A stretch of DNA of 64,000 nucleotides from Marinifilum sp. N1E240 (GTDB lineage Bacteria > Bacteroidota > Bacteroidia > Bacteroidales > Marinifilaceae), in contig NZ_WHKF01000001.1 in the NCBI RefSeq assembly GCF_009295825.1, positions 523,088-587,087 of the forward strand, read 5' to 3'. The notes beneath the pieces were generated by a model. It saw only the letters and a program-made list of their open reading frames with translations. It searched no databases and was not told where the DNA came from. The position numbers and the translations under genes were made by a program. Positions 44,693 to 53,737 of the stretch are shown here, piece after piece. The stretch's first letter is position 1, and each line of letters begins with the position of its first letter.

Positions 44693-44802
44693 TCGTACTT
44701 TGTGTTTTAATTTAAGTCGATCTTTCGATCTGCAAAATAAGTATAAATTTCACCTATATAACAAACTTTTACGTGCTTTGTTTTAGCTAAGTTCTTGCAT
44801 TG

Positions 44803-45495
44803 ATGGATATTTTAATAGTAACTGATGGTTTTGAGAGTTTAAAGAGTTTCATAGGAAAGTTAATTCTTGTGGAAAATTTAGGTTCGAATTACGCTCGATT
44901 TAAATATAATGATTGTCAATTAGATATCTTGATCTCAGGATTAGGAAGTTCTATGGCAACCTACGAATTAACTAAGGCTGTAAATTCTCATGATTATGAT
45001 TTGATAGTACATATTGGCAAGTGTTTTTCATTGAAAGATCAGATTGAAACAGAGAATTTTGTTTGTATAATAGATGATTATTTTGGTGATTTAGGCTTTG
45101 GAGTTGGAAGCGAATTTGGATCCTTATTTGATTTGAAGATTCGAAAGAAAAACGAATTGCCATTTAAGGATGAAATATTGGAAAATCATTTTATTTTGCC
45201 TGACTTGTTTCAGCAATTTAGAAAGGTAAGTGGTATTACATGTAATAGCATTCCATCAAAGCTTAATGATATTTCGAACAGTTATTTTAAAAATTATCCA
45301 GATGTAATTAGTATGGAGGCTGCTAATGTATTATATGTTTGCTTGAAAGAAAATGTGAAGTTGATTCAATGGTATTACGTTGTAGACAGAATTGAAAACT
45401 CCAGATCTAACTTTTCAACAAGTGAAAAGATGAGTAATGGAATTACCGAAAACCTGGAACTGTTTCTATCTGAAATGAAATTACAAGTGAATTAA
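44803..45495 (+). CDS. mqnB: Futalosine hydrolase-like nucleosidase
   Basis: The 230-residue protein belongs to the nucleoside phosphorylase/MTAN fold. The segments ISGLGSSMATYELTKAV and ISMEAANVLYVCLKEN match the nucleosidase core, and the latter carries the usual Met-Glu pair. Such proteins in Bacteroidota are futalosine hydrolases of the menaquinone pathway. The usual late Ser-Asp is Val-Asp here (YYVVDRIEN), so it is divergent and the catalytic Asp may still be that Asp. The ATG at 44803 is one codon after an in-frame TTG. Its 3' end overlaps that of the convergent MATE gene by four bases. Confidence 0.65.
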   Translation: MDILIVTDGFESLKSFIGKLILVENLGSNYARFKYNDCQLDILISGLGSSMATYELTKAVNSHDYDLIVHIGKCFSLKDQIETENFVCIIDDYFGDLGFGVGSEFGSLFDLKIRKKNELPFKDEILENHFILPDLFQQFRKVSGITCNSIPSKLNDISNSYFKNYPDVISMEAANVLYVCLKENVKLIQWYYVVDRIENSRSNFSTSEKMSNGITENLELFLSEMKLQVN

Positions 45496-46793
45496 TTAAA
45501 GTGAACTAATACTGCTTTTCTGTAATAGATCGCTTGTAATAGACCACGAGCCAACATAAATCCTAACATGGCAATCCAAAGACCATGGTTTTCGAGAATG
45601 CCATTTAATGAATAGTAAAGTGGAATAAAAATTAATAATGTTGCTGCCATCATTGTTTTTCTCATGTAAACAGAGGCAGTAGCGCCAATAAATATTCCAT
45701 CCATTAAGAAGGATGCAAAACTTAAGATAGGCAATAAAATAACCCACTTCAGATATTCCTGAGCAATTGAAATGGTTGATTCCGCATCGGTCAGAATGGA
45801 TAGAAGATTAAGTCCAAAAAATCCATAAGCCGCGGTAAAAATACCACTTATTCCTAATCCCCAAATAAATAAAAGACGAATTACACGGGCTAAATTTTTG
45901 GAATTGTTTGCTCCAATAAATTTACCAACCAATGCTTCAGCGGCAAATGCAAAACCATCCATAAAGTAGGAGAAAATAAATAGAAATTGCAGCAGGAGAG
46001 AGTTAACCGCTAATATTTCCTTATTCACACTTGCTGATTCGGTTGTGAAAAAAGTAAAAACAAAAATAATGCACAAAGTTCTTATAAAAATATCCTTGTT
46101 GACCAAAAAGAAGTGTTTCAACTCATTCACTTTCGTCATGCCTTTTGCACTCCAATATTTGAATAATCTCCGGTAATATTTAGAAACAAAAAATATGGCT
46201 AGAGCTAAACTACAATATTGTGCAATAACAGTACCTAAAGCCACACCTCTAGCGTCCATTTGTAATCCATAGACAAAATAGGCAGAAAGACTAATGTTGA
46301 TAACATTTCCTGTAATTGCTATCATCATTGGGATTTTAGCATTTTGCATGCCTATAAACCATCCGGTAAATGCATATAAACCTATTGTAGCTGGCGCTGC
46401 CCAAACCCGAATATAGAAATAGGATTTAGCAATTGTTTCTACAGAGCTCTCACTATCAATCAGCCAAAAACTAAGATTGGCAATTGGTTTTTGTAATACT
46501 AAAATGATAATACTTCCTGCAAATGCAACAGCTAAAGCTCTGGATAAAGAGAGAATACTTTCTCTTAAATTCCTGGCTCCATAGGCTTGTGCGGTTATTC
46601 CTGTTGTTCCCATTCTTAAAAATGCGAATCCCCAGTATAAGAAATTGAAAATAGTTCCTCCTAAAGCAATAGCACCAATAAAATCTACCTTTCCCAAATG
46701 TCCCATCAATGCCAAATCAACTATTCCTAATAAAGGAATGGTAATGTTGCTCACAATGTTTGGTACTGCTATGTTAAGAATTTTCTTATTCAC
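45492..46793 (-). CDS. MATE-family efflux transporter
   Basis: The 433 residues form about 12 transmembrane helices in two halves, typical of MATE transporters that export drugs or metabolites with Na+ or H+. The start is GTG. Typical elements are the N-terminal PNIVSNITIPLLGIVDLALM and a repeat in the second half. The substrate is unknown. It converges with the mqnB-like gene, sharing four bases at the stop codons. Confidence 0.87.
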   Translation of the reverse strand: MNKKILNIAVPNIVSNITIPLLGIVDLALMGHLGKVDFIGAIALGGTIFNFLYWGFAFLRMGTTGITAQAYGARNLRESILSLSRALAVAFAGSIIILVLQKPIANLSFWLIDSESSVETIAKSYFYIRVWAAPATIGLYAFTGWFIGMQNAKIPMMIAITGNVINISLSAYFVYGLQMDARGVALGTVIAQYCSLALAIFFVSKYYRRLFKYWSAKGMTKVNELKHFFLVNKDIFIRTLCIIFVFTFFTTESASVNKEILAVNSLLLQFLFIFSYFMDGFAFAAEALVGKFIGANNSKNLARVIRLLFIWGLGISGIFTAAYGFFGLNLLSILTDAESTISIAQEYLKWVILLPILSFASFLMDGIFIGATASVYMRKTMMAATLLIFIPLYYSLNGILENHGLWIAMLGFMLARGLLQAIYYRKAVLVHFN

Positions 46794-46895
46794 TTCATGT
46801 TGCTTTTATTCGAGCACGAAAGTAGCTAAAAATCTCGGTTTTACCGATCGTAATACTGCGTGTAAAAATAAAAGACAAAAAAGTCTTTAAATTAA

Positions 46896-46926
46896 TTGGA
46901 TTTAATCTAGATAAAAATTAGTTTTG
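46896..46926 (+). promoter_or_regulatory. Candidate promoter for the first superoxide dismutase
   Basis: TTG at 46896-46898, 20 bp, then TAGTTTTG at 46919-46926, an exact TAnnTTTG match. An inverted repeat AAAGAC-N6-GTCTTT lies upstream at 46871-46888. The start codon is about 50 bp downstream. Confidence 0.5.
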
Positions 46927-46976
46927 TTTTAGTGTTAATAAAATAGATCAATATTGTGAGTAAAACAGATACATAT

Positions 46977-47579
46977 ATGGCTTTTAAGCTACCAGAGTTA
47001 GCTTATTCATACGACGGATTAGAGCCGCATATAGATGCTAGAACGATGGAGATTCATCACTCAAAACATCATGCGGGATATACAAATAATTTAAATGTTG
47101 CAATTGCTGGAACCAATTTAGAAGGTGAAAGTATTGAAAGTATTCTTGAAAATATTTCAAAACATTCAGTAGCCGTTCGAAATAATGGTGGAGGTTTTTT
47201 TAATCACGACTTGTTTTGGAAGGTTATGTCACCAAATGGTGGAGGAAAACCAACCGGTGATTTATTTGCAGCTATCGAAAAAGATTTTGGATCGTTTGAT
47301 TCATTTAAGGAAATATTTGCCAAAGCAGCAGCAACTAGATTTGGTTCGGGTTGGGCTTGGCTAGTAAAGCAGGCTGACGGAAAACTAGTTGTGTCATCTA
47401 CTGCAAACCAGGATAATCCGCTTATGGATGTTGCCGATGTAAAGGGAACACCAATTTTAGGATTAGATGTTTGGGAACATGCATATTATTTAAAGTTTCA
47501 GAATAAAAGACCAGACTACATCTCAGTTTTTTGGGAAGTAGTAAATTGGGAGGAAGTGGCTAAACGCTTTCAGGATTAG
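46977..47579 (+). CDS. Superoxide dismutase, Mn-type-like
   Basis: The 200-residue enzyme removes superoxide. Metal ligands are His in [12 protein letters not shown], His in GFFNHDLFW, and Asp and His in LDVWEHAYY. The [13 protein letters not shown] stretch and a Gln in ANQDNPLM are typical of the Mn form, where the second-shell Gln comes from the C-terminal half. The likely start is ATG at 46977; an in-frame GTG seven codons earlier exists. A second, Fe-type-like dismutase follows 124 bp later. Confidence 0.9.
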   Translation: MAFKLPELAYSYDGLEPHIDARTMEIHHSKHHAGYTNNLNVAIAGTNLEGESIESILENISKHSVAVRNNGGGFFNHDLFWKVMSPNGGGKPTGDLFAAIEKDFGSFDSFKEIFAKAAATRFGSGWAWLVKQADGKLVVSSTANQDNPLMDVADVKGTPILGLDVWEHAYYLKFQNKRPDYISVFWEVVNWEEVAKRFQD

Positions 47580-47606
47580 TTTTGTTTATTGTTTTTTTGA
47601 TTTTGG

Positions 47607-47637
47607 GGCCGGTTCTAATTTTAGAATCGGCCTTTTT
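47607..47637 (+). terminator. Terminator between the two dismutase genes
   Basis: GGCCGGTTCTAA pairs with TTAGAATCGGCC with one G-T pair, followed by TTTTT. It separates the two genes, so they are probably made independently. Confidence 0.82.
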
Positions 47638-47703
47638 GTATTTTTTTATTGAATAATTGAATTTTTATTGTGAAATTAAAGCTTAAATCAAAAAAGCAAA
47701 ATC

Positions 47704-48285
47704 ATGGAACACAAACTACCTAAATTGCCTTATGGTTTAAGTGATCTTGAGCCACACATTAGTCAAAAAACATTAGAGTATCATTATGGAAAGCACCATC
47801 AGGCTTACGTAACAAACCTAAACAAACTGATTAAAGGTACTGCATTTGAAATAGCAAGTCTTGAAGATATTGTGAAGCATTCCGAAGGTGGAATTTTTAA
47901 TAATGGAGCACAAGTATACAATCATACGTTTTACTTTGAAGCGTTTCTACCTAATGGAGGAGGTGAACCAAAGGGATCATTACTAAAAGCGATAAAGGAT
48001 AAGTTTACTTCTTTTGATGCTTTTAAAGAAGAATTCTCGAAAGCTGGTGCCACTCTTTTTGGTTCCGGCTGGGTTTGGTTAGTAGTTGATTCTGCAGGAA
48101 AGTTGAGTATAATTAAAAAATCAAATGCAGGCACTCCATTACGTGACGGATATAAGCCAATTTTAACAATGGATGTATGGGAACATGCATATTATTTAGA
48201 TACTCAAAATGCTCGTCCGAAATATATTGAGAATTTTTGGAGTATTCTTAATTGGGGAGTTATTGAAAAACGATTTGAAGAATAA
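47704..48285 (+). CDS. sodB: Superoxide dismutase, Fe-type-like
   Basis: The 193-residue dismutase has metal ligands in LEYHYGKHHQAY, YNHTFYFE and MDVWEHAYY. Here the second-shell Gln sits in the N-terminal half (NNGAQVYNHTF), and the C-terminal part has SNAGTPLR, both hallmarks of the Fe form. The pairing with a Mn-like neighbour suggests metal-dependent use of two enzymes. It is preceded and followed by hairpins. Confidence 0.92.
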   Translation: MEHKLPKLPYGLSDLEPHISQKTLEYHYGKHHQAYVTNLNKLIKGTAFEIASLEDIVKHSEGGIFNNGAQVYNHTFYFEAFLPNGGGEPKGSLLKAIKDKFTSFDAFKEEFSKAGATLFGSGWVWLVVDSAGKLSIIKKSNAGTPLRDGYKPILTMDVWEHAYYLDTQNARPKYIENFWSILNWGVIEKRFEE

Positions 48286-48309
48286 TCTTGTAGTAAAATA
48301 TCTAAAATA

Positions 48310-48340
48310 AAAAGGGGATTTCTGATTGAAATCCCCTTTT
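48310..48340. terminator. Hairpin terminator
   Basis: AAAAGGGGATTTC with GAAATCCCCTTTT (13 bp) and a 5-base loop, flanked by A- and T-rich sequence. It lies between convergent genes. Confidence 0.82.
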
Positions 48341-48359
48341 ACTGCTATAAAAAGTTTAT

Positions 48360-49244
48360 TTATAATCCTATCGAGAATCCTGCTTTGATATATAAATTGT
48401 TATCCAAGTCAAAATCTACTACTTTATCAGAGCCATCATTAAATTCAAAATTTCGTGTCAATGTGTAACCTGAATTCACGTTAAGGCTAATCTTTTTTGT
48501 AATTTTTTGATTTAAGAACAAACCTACGGCAACATTCATCATACGAATGTTATCAACTTTTTGATCGCTTCCGTCAGCAACAATATCATCCGTTAAGGTG
48601 AAATTTTCCCCAGCTAGAATTAAATTGGTTCCTATTAGAGTCGATTCACTTGCTTTGTAGTTGATATCAAATCTTGGAAATCCAAAGTTAATTGTCCACT
48701 TATTATTTGGCTTCCACATTAAACTTACAACAGGTAATGGCGCTGGAAATCCTAATGAATTTGAATACAATGCACCTAAACTTAGCATTAGATTTTTCTG
48801 TTTATTTATTGGTTTTGTAAACAAAGCCATTCCAAACAAATTTAATTCATCAAAATTAATAGATGATTCAAAATTTGAAGCCACGCTAGGACTAATGAAA
48901 GCATTAAAATACCATCCATTTTTTAATGGTTTTGCAAAACCAAAAGTGTAAGAAATAGAATGGAAACTTTCTAGTTCTGCATCTACAATTGGAGTTGTAC
49001 CATAATCGATATTGGTTTTAGCATATTCAAATTTGTGAAAGAGCCTCGAACCTGGATTTTTTAACTTTTTAGGGAAAGTAATTCTAAAGTCATACTTTTC
49101 AAAAGAGACATCTCCTCCTTCATCTGAATTACCTTTACCTATAAAAGTATAATCTGCTCCATATCTTTCTTTATTAAATTGAGCTTGGGCAACGTAGGAT
49201 GTGATAAAGAATACGATCGATAATAAAATTAACTTTTTGTGCAT
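48360..49244 (-). CDS. Outer membrane beta-barrel protein (DUF6268-like)
   Basis: The product, about 294 residues from the ATG at 49244, has a signal peptide (MHKKLILLSIVFFITSYVAQA, then QFN). The mature part has alternating hydrophobic strands ending in GFSIGL, typical of a small outer membrane barrel. The DUF6268 call rests on overall pattern and is moderate. Upstream on the same strand, 24 bases away, is a membrane adenylate/guanylate cyclase, so they may be one operon. Confidence 0.6.
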   Translation of the reverse strand: MHKKLILLSIVFFITSYVAQAQFNKERYGADYTFIGKGNSDEGGDVSFEKYDFRITFPKKLKNPGSRLFHKFEYAKTNIDYGTTPIVDAELESFHSISYTFGFAKPLKNGWYFNAFISPSVASNFESSINFDELNLFGMALFTKPINKQKNLMLSLGALYSNSLGFPAPLPVVSLMWKPNNKWTINFGFPRFDINYKASESTLIGTNLILAGENFTLTDDIVADGSDQKVDNIRMMNVAVGLFLNQKITKKISLNVNSGYTLTRNFEFNDGSDKVVDFDLDNNLYIKAGFSIGL

Positions 49245-49268
49245 GATATTAAATTTGTATAGAAACAA

Positions 49269-50369
49269 TTATAAGTGGGATTTGTTTACTTTGAATATAC
49301 TTACTTTTTCTTTTTTTCCCTTTAACTGAATGTTATCTATAAAACTATAGCTAAAGGTATTTTGGTTTTCCAGTTCGCTAACTATCAATTTTGATGCCAA
49401 AAATTCTTCCCGGAACGAATTACATACACCTTGAATACGTGCAGCGGTATTTATTACATCTCCATGATATGCAACAGATCTTTTAATTACACCGACCTCT
49501 GCAGCCATAAGGGTGCCACCATTTAATCCAGCTTTAAATTGTGGGAGAAAACCATAGTTTTTAAGATAATGCTCCGATTTATTTTGTATTAATTCTTTAA
49601 ATCGATAAAAAACTTTGATACAGTTTAAATTTTTGATTCCTTCATGATAAGGCCACATTAATACAACTTCATCACCAATGTATTGATAAATTGTTGCATC
49701 ATATTCTTTTACTGCATTAGTTAAATCTGTAAAACAGTCTTGAATTAATTCACTGTATTTTACATGACCTAGTTTTTCCGCATAAGTGGTTGATGATTTT
49801 AGATCCATGAACAGAAAAATCAATTTGGTTTCTTTAGGATTACGAAATTTACCTAAGAGCAGATCGATAAGTACACCAGGTCCAAATTTTTGATTGATGA
49901 TCTGCATAAGGATTATTCCTGAACTGACCAGGTAGGTATAAATTAAGATTTTAAAGAAATTACTTGATTTCACGAATGCTTTAATATCTAAAATATCAGA
50001 TCTACTGATTTCCCCTTCAATTATGTATTGAGAGAGAATACCAATTACGAAAATACTAAATACCGTTAGCACGATATGCATAATGCTGTAAGTAAGAATT
50101 ATTCGACCATATGATTGTTTCCTCAATTGATCTTGCTTCTTGTTTATTCTCATATTCATCAAACTAAATATGGTTCCCATTAAAAGACCAGCTAATAATA
50201 GATTTAATCCTTCCATTCTCTCCTTAAAAGGATCTTTAAGTTCTACTGGAATATCTACTTCCGGATTCATTTGTAGAAAATTCCACAGATAGATCAATAG
50301 AATCCAAATGGCGTTAATAGTGAGAAAACTCTTTATTTTATCTTTCGTAGATTTCTTAAGACTTAGCAT
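49269..50369 (-). CDS. Membrane-bound class III adenylate/guanylate cyclase
   Basis: The 366-residue protein has four N-terminal transmembrane helices (about 15-35, 55-75, 90-115 and 135-160) and a cyclase catalytic domain from about 180. Two metal-binding Asp residues are Asp189 (FMDLKSST) and Asp233 (IGDEVVLMWP). The VINTAARIQG segment supplies transition-state Asn and Arg. The substrate-choosing residue pattern resembles adenylate cyclases, but this is not decisive. It is probably a cAMP source responding to an unknown envelope signal. The outer membrane protein gene follows directly. Confidence 0.87.
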   Translation of the reverse strand: MLSLKKSTKDKIKSFLTINAIWILLIYLWNFLQMNPEVDIPVELKDPFKERMEGLNLLLAGLLMGTIFSLMNMRINKKQDQLRKQSYGRIILTYSIMHIVLTVFSIFVIGILSQYIIEGEISRSDILDIKAFVKSSNFFKILIYTYLVSSGIILMQIINQKFGPGVLIDLLLGKFRNPKETKLIFLFMDLKSSTTYAEKLGHVKYSELIQDCFTDLTNAVKEYDATIYQYIGDEVVLMWPYHEGIKNLNCIKVFYRFKELIQNKSEHYLKNYGFLPQFKAGLNGGTLMAAEVGVIKRSVAYHGDVINTAARIQGVCNSFREEFLASKLIVSELENQNTFSYSFIDNIQLKGKKEKVSIFKVNKSHL

Positions 50370-50534
50370 TTGATTAGCAGGTGTTAACAGTTAAATACCT
50401 AGTTGTGTTTAGAATAAAGATAAAATAGATTTGATGAATTCTTTGATCAATAAAGAAAAATCAATTATTTTATACCGTAGTGGAGTATTGATCGTGCAAA
50501 TAAAATATAAATTAATAAGATTTTAAATTAAATA

Positions 50535-51107
50535 ATGTTAAAAGAATTAGTTGCTAAGAACAGAAGTTACAGGAGATTTTTTGAAGATGTTACCATTTCA
50601 TCAGAACAAATTAGAGGCTGGATTGATCTGGCTCGATTGGGCGCATCGGGGAGAAATGCACAAAGTTTGAAGTATAAAGTGATATTATCTGAAGAAAAGA
50701 GAGAAAAAGTATTTGAAACTTTAGCTTGGGCAGGATATTTGAAGGATTGGTCGGGACCTGTAAAGGGAGAAAGACCATCGGCTTATGTAATCATGTTTAA
50801 TGATGAAAAAATAGGTGAGAATTTTTTTAGTGATGATGGAATTGCAGCACAGAATTTGTTGTTAGGAGCTGTAGAAGATGGATTTGGCGGATGCATTATT
50901 CGTGCATTTAAAAATAAAGAACTTAGTTCTATCGTTAGTACTGAGGAAGGAAATAAAATTATTCAGGTTATTGCTTTAGGAAAACCAAAAGAGGAAGTGG
51001 TAATTGAAGAAATGAAAGATGATGATATTAAATATTGGCGTGATGAAAAAGGTGTTCATCATGTTCCCAAAAGAGCTCTTGATGAAATTATATTGGGAGA
51101 ATTATAA
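50535..51107 (+). CDS. Nitroreductase-family protein
   Basis: The 190-residue FMN-binding protein has the nitroreductase opening LVAKNRSYRRF, the GASGRNAQSLK segment, and a late GEGxxI-like VIALGKP. It probably acts as an FMN-dependent reductase on nitro or quinone compounds, as a homodimer. The C-terminus has the usual acidic tail (YWRDEKGVHHVPKR). No operon partner is evident. Confidence 0.85.
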   Translation: MLKELVAKNRSYRRFFEDVTISSEQIRGWIDLARLGASGRNAQSLKYKVILSEEKREKVFETLAWAGYLKDWSGPVKGERPSAYVIMFNDEKIGENFFSDDGIAAQNLLLGAVEDGFGGCIIRAFKNKELSSIVSTEEGNKIIQVIALGKPKEEVVIEEMKDDDIKYWRDEKGVHHVPKRALDEIILGEL

Positions 51108-51148
51108 ATAACGACCAAGTTTTTTATTGGTTTTAAAAATATTTTCAA

Positions 51149-51862
51149 ATGAAAAAGTTAATTATTAGTGGCCTGGCATTTGTTTGCTTGATTTTGGTGT
51201 CTGATTTACTTTCAGCTCAGAAATTAAGAGCCGATTCAATATTTTTCACTGGTGCTGTAATGGATCAAAAAGAATTAACAACTCTGCCTTATGCACATTA
51301 CAAAGTGAATACAAAACAGGCAGGAACATCGAATGCTTTTGGTCGATTTTCGTTTTGGGTGAATTCAGGTGATACCATTCGTTATTCATATGTTGGTTAT
51401 CAGGATGTTAATTTAATTGTTAGCGATACGCTGAAACAAGAAACTTATTTGTTTGGAGTATTTATGACCAAGGATACAGTTGCTCTTCAGGAAGTATTGA
51501 TTTTGCCACGTTTTGGTAATTTTAAGGAGGCATTCATTAATGCAAAAGTGAATACTCCTGAATATGTTAGAGCAAAAAACAATGTAAATTCTGCTACTTA
51601 TCAGGCATTAACCACACGACCGGAAAAGATGGATGCGAAAGCAAATACAGATTTACTAATCAACCAGCATGTGGTTGAAAGCCAGAATAAGACTATGGTA
51701 CCTACCGAGATGGTTGCAGGATTGAGTACTGATAGAACTTTGCCTGAAATTAAACGATTAAAACGAAAGCGAGATCTTAAAATTCCTGATAATATTGTAA
51801 CAGATAAAGAGGTAACAACTTTAAAGCAGATGTACAGGTACGGCATTAAGGAAGGGAAATAA
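51149..51862 (+). CDS. Secreted carboxypeptidase-like regulatory-domain protein
   Basis: The 237-residue protein has a signal peptide (about residues 1-22, ending LSA) and a CarboxypepD-reg-like beta sandwich (about 35-115: GAVMDQKELTTLPYAHYKVN, then the GRFSFWV region). The rest is rich in Asn, Lys and Thr with no motif. Related proteins sit at the cell surface or periplasm. The function is unknown. A strong terminator follows. Confidence 0.62.
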   Translation: MKKLIISGLAFVCLILVSDLLSAQKLRADSIFFTGAVMDQKELTTLPYAHYKVNTKQAGTSNAFGRFSFWVNSGDTIRYSYVGYQDVNLIVSDTLKQETYLFGVFMTKDTVALQEVLILPRFGNFKEAFINAKVNTPEYVRAKNNVNSATYQALTTRPEKMDAKANTDLLINQHVVESQNKTMVPTEMVAGLSTDRTLPEIKRLKRKRDLKIPDNIVTDKEVTTLKQMYRYGIKEGK

Positions 51863-51890
51863 AAAAAGCGGTGAATTTTCACCGCTTTTT
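51863..51890. terminator. Hairpin terminator
   Basis: AAAAAGCGGTGAA pairs with TTCACCGCTTTTT around a short loop. It starts at the stop codon of the preceding gene and ends two bases before the end of the convergent proline dehydrogenase gene. Confidence 0.83.
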
Positions 51891-51892
51891 AT

Positions 51893-52804
51893 TTATCCTC
51901 TACTAAATAAAGCTTTTATTATTAGCATAGCCATTTTAGGATTTTCTTTTAACCTGCGAGTTGAATAACCAAACCAATCTTTTCCGAATGGAACGTAAAC
52001 TCTCATGCTGTGACCTTTATCGAGTATCGATTTTCTTAGTTCTGGAGTAACTCCGTATAGCATTTGGAATTCGTACTGATCTTTTGGAACATTATACTTT
52101 TCAATCAATTTGTAAGCTCCTTCAACTAATGGTTTATCATGAGTTGCAATACCAGGGTACACCTTGTTGGCAAACATGAACTCCAAATCTTTCACAAAAT
52201 TCTCGTTGATTTCTTCGTATTTTTTATAAGCAATTTCTTCAGGCTCAACATAAATACCTTTACACAAACGGTAATTTAGGTTGGAAGTTCCGTTCTGCAT
52301 GTCCATCATGTTTTGCAGATCGTCTAGTGTTCTTTTCAGATAAGCCTGAACTACTAAACCAACATTATTAGGAAATTCAGCCTTAAGTTTTCTAAACATG
52401 GCAATTTCTTTATCAACACAAGGAGAATCTTCCATATCTATACGAATGAAATTGTTGTATTCTGCAGCTTTAGCAACAACAGTCCTGATGTTTTGATAGC
52501 AAACTTCTTCATCAATTAATAAACCAAAAAATGTAGGTTTTACTGAGTAGTTTCCGTCAATTTTATTGGCTTCAAAAGTTTCAATTATCTCAAGATAGGC
52601 TTCTTTATTTTCAGTTGCCTGATCTAAGTTTTTAATAAATTCACCTAATAAGTCTACGGTAACTTTAATGCCTTGATCGTTTAGTTTTTTTGATTCGTTT
52701 ACAGCATCCTGTATGGTTTCACCTGCGATGTATCTTTTCGAAAAAATCCATACTAACTTTTTAGGCATATAGGGTAGGGTTGCTGCTATAAGTTTATTGA
52801 ACAT
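51893..52804 (-). CDS. Proline dehydrogenase
   Basis: The 303-residue flavoenzyme oxidises proline to pyrroline-5-carboxylate. The TIM-barrel motifs visible are IRIDMEDSPCVD, ATHDKPLV, YQFEMLYGV, RVYVPFGKDW and a late RRLKENP that holds the substrate carboxylate. It is the short, one-function form. Its partner enzyme PruA is encoded about 3 kb away on the same strand. Confidence 0.92.
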   Translation of the reverse strand: MFNKLIAATLPYMPKKLVWIFSKRYIAGETIQDAVNESKKLNDQGIKVTVDLLGEFIKNLDQATENKEAYLEIIETFEANKIDGNYSVKPTFFGLLIDEEVCYQNIRTVVAKAAEYNNFIRIDMEDSPCVDKEIAMFRKLKAEFPNNVGLVVQAYLKRTLDDLQNMMDMQNGTSNLNYRLCKGIYVEPEEIAYKKYEEINENFVKDLEFMFANKVYPGIATHDKPLVEGAYKLIEKYNVPKDQYEFQMLYGVTPELRKSILDKGHSMRVYVPFGKDWFGYSTRRLKENPKMAMLIIKALFSRG

Positions 52805-53068
52805 TGGGTATAATTTTTAATGGTTATTGTTTTTTTCTTGATCACAATGTAAATAGTATGAAGAAAAAAAAGAATGATGTTTATCAGCATATAAAAATTT
52901 GACCAGTTTGATAAGCAGTAATTATATAAGTGTAAATTTTGAATGAATAAGTATTTTTTAGTCTCCTTAGAAAAGCTATATTTGTTAGGCAAAATCAAAA
53001 AGACAAGATATCTGCCCTTTGTTATTAGGATATCTGATAAAACTTGAAAATTAAATTCTAAAATACCT

Positions 53069-53656
53069 ATGAAAAATTTATCTATTGCATTAAATGCTGT
53101 GTTAGTTGTTGCTGTAGCAATTCTTTACTTTGTTCAATTCTCTGGTAAAGAAGAGACAAAAGAAGTTAAATCGGTAGCAGGCGAAGGTGCTGTAGTGTAC
53201 ATCAATACAGATTCATTGCTTAACAATTATAATTTTTCTCGTGATTTAAATGAGAAATTTCTAAAGAAGCAGGAAGATTCAAGAACTGATTTCAACTTTA
53301 AAGCACAGAAATTAGAGAAAGAAGCTATGGAGTTTCAGCGAAAGCTTCAAAACAATGGTTTCTTGTCACGCCAAAGAGCCGAAGAAGCTCAGCAAAAATT
53401 AATTGCAAAGCAGCAGAACTTACAACAGTTAGATCGTGAATTAAGCGCACAATTAATGGGTGAGCAAAACGAGAACAGCAAGCGTTTATTCGATAGCGTA
53501 ACCAACTACTTGAAAGAGTACAATTCAACTCATAACTACAGTTTAATTTTGAGTACTACTAAAGGTGGAAATGTGTTGTTATCGCAAGATGGATTGGATA
53601 TTACTAAAGAAGTTCTTGATGGCTTAAACGCGAGATATACTCCGGAAGCTAAGTAA
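53069..53656 (+). CDS. OmpH/Skp-family protein with membrane anchor
   Basis: The 195-residue protein starts with a hydrophobic helix (MKNLSIALNAVLVVAVAILYF) without an obvious cut site, so it is likely membrane-anchored. A long coiled coil (about 60-125) follows, typical of Skp-like chaperones. It differs from the two copies at 28-29 kb, which have cleaved signals. It is flanked by a hairpin and repeats on its 3' side. Confidence 0.8.
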   Translation: MKNLSIALNAVLVVAVAILYFVQFSGKEETKEVKSVAGEGAVVYINTDSLLNNYNFSRDLNEKFLKKQEDSRTDFNFKAQKLEKEAMEFQRKLQNNGFLSRQRAEEAQQKLIAKQQNLQQLDRELSAQLMGEQNENSKRLFDSVTNYLKEYNSTHNYSLILSTTKGGNVLLSQDGLDITKEVLDGLNARYTPEAK

Positions 53657-53678
53657 TATAAAATATCAAAAATATATG

Positions 53679-53713
53679 GGGCAGATTGGCATTTAAGCTA
53701 TCTGCCCTTTTTT
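53679..53713 (+). terminator. Terminator after the third ompH-like gene
   Basis: GGGCAGAT pairs with ATCTGCCC across a 13-base loop, followed by TTTTTT. It is 22 bases after the stop codon. Confidence 0.8.
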
Positions 53714-53737
53714 GTATCTTTGCCGCTTTAACAGAAA

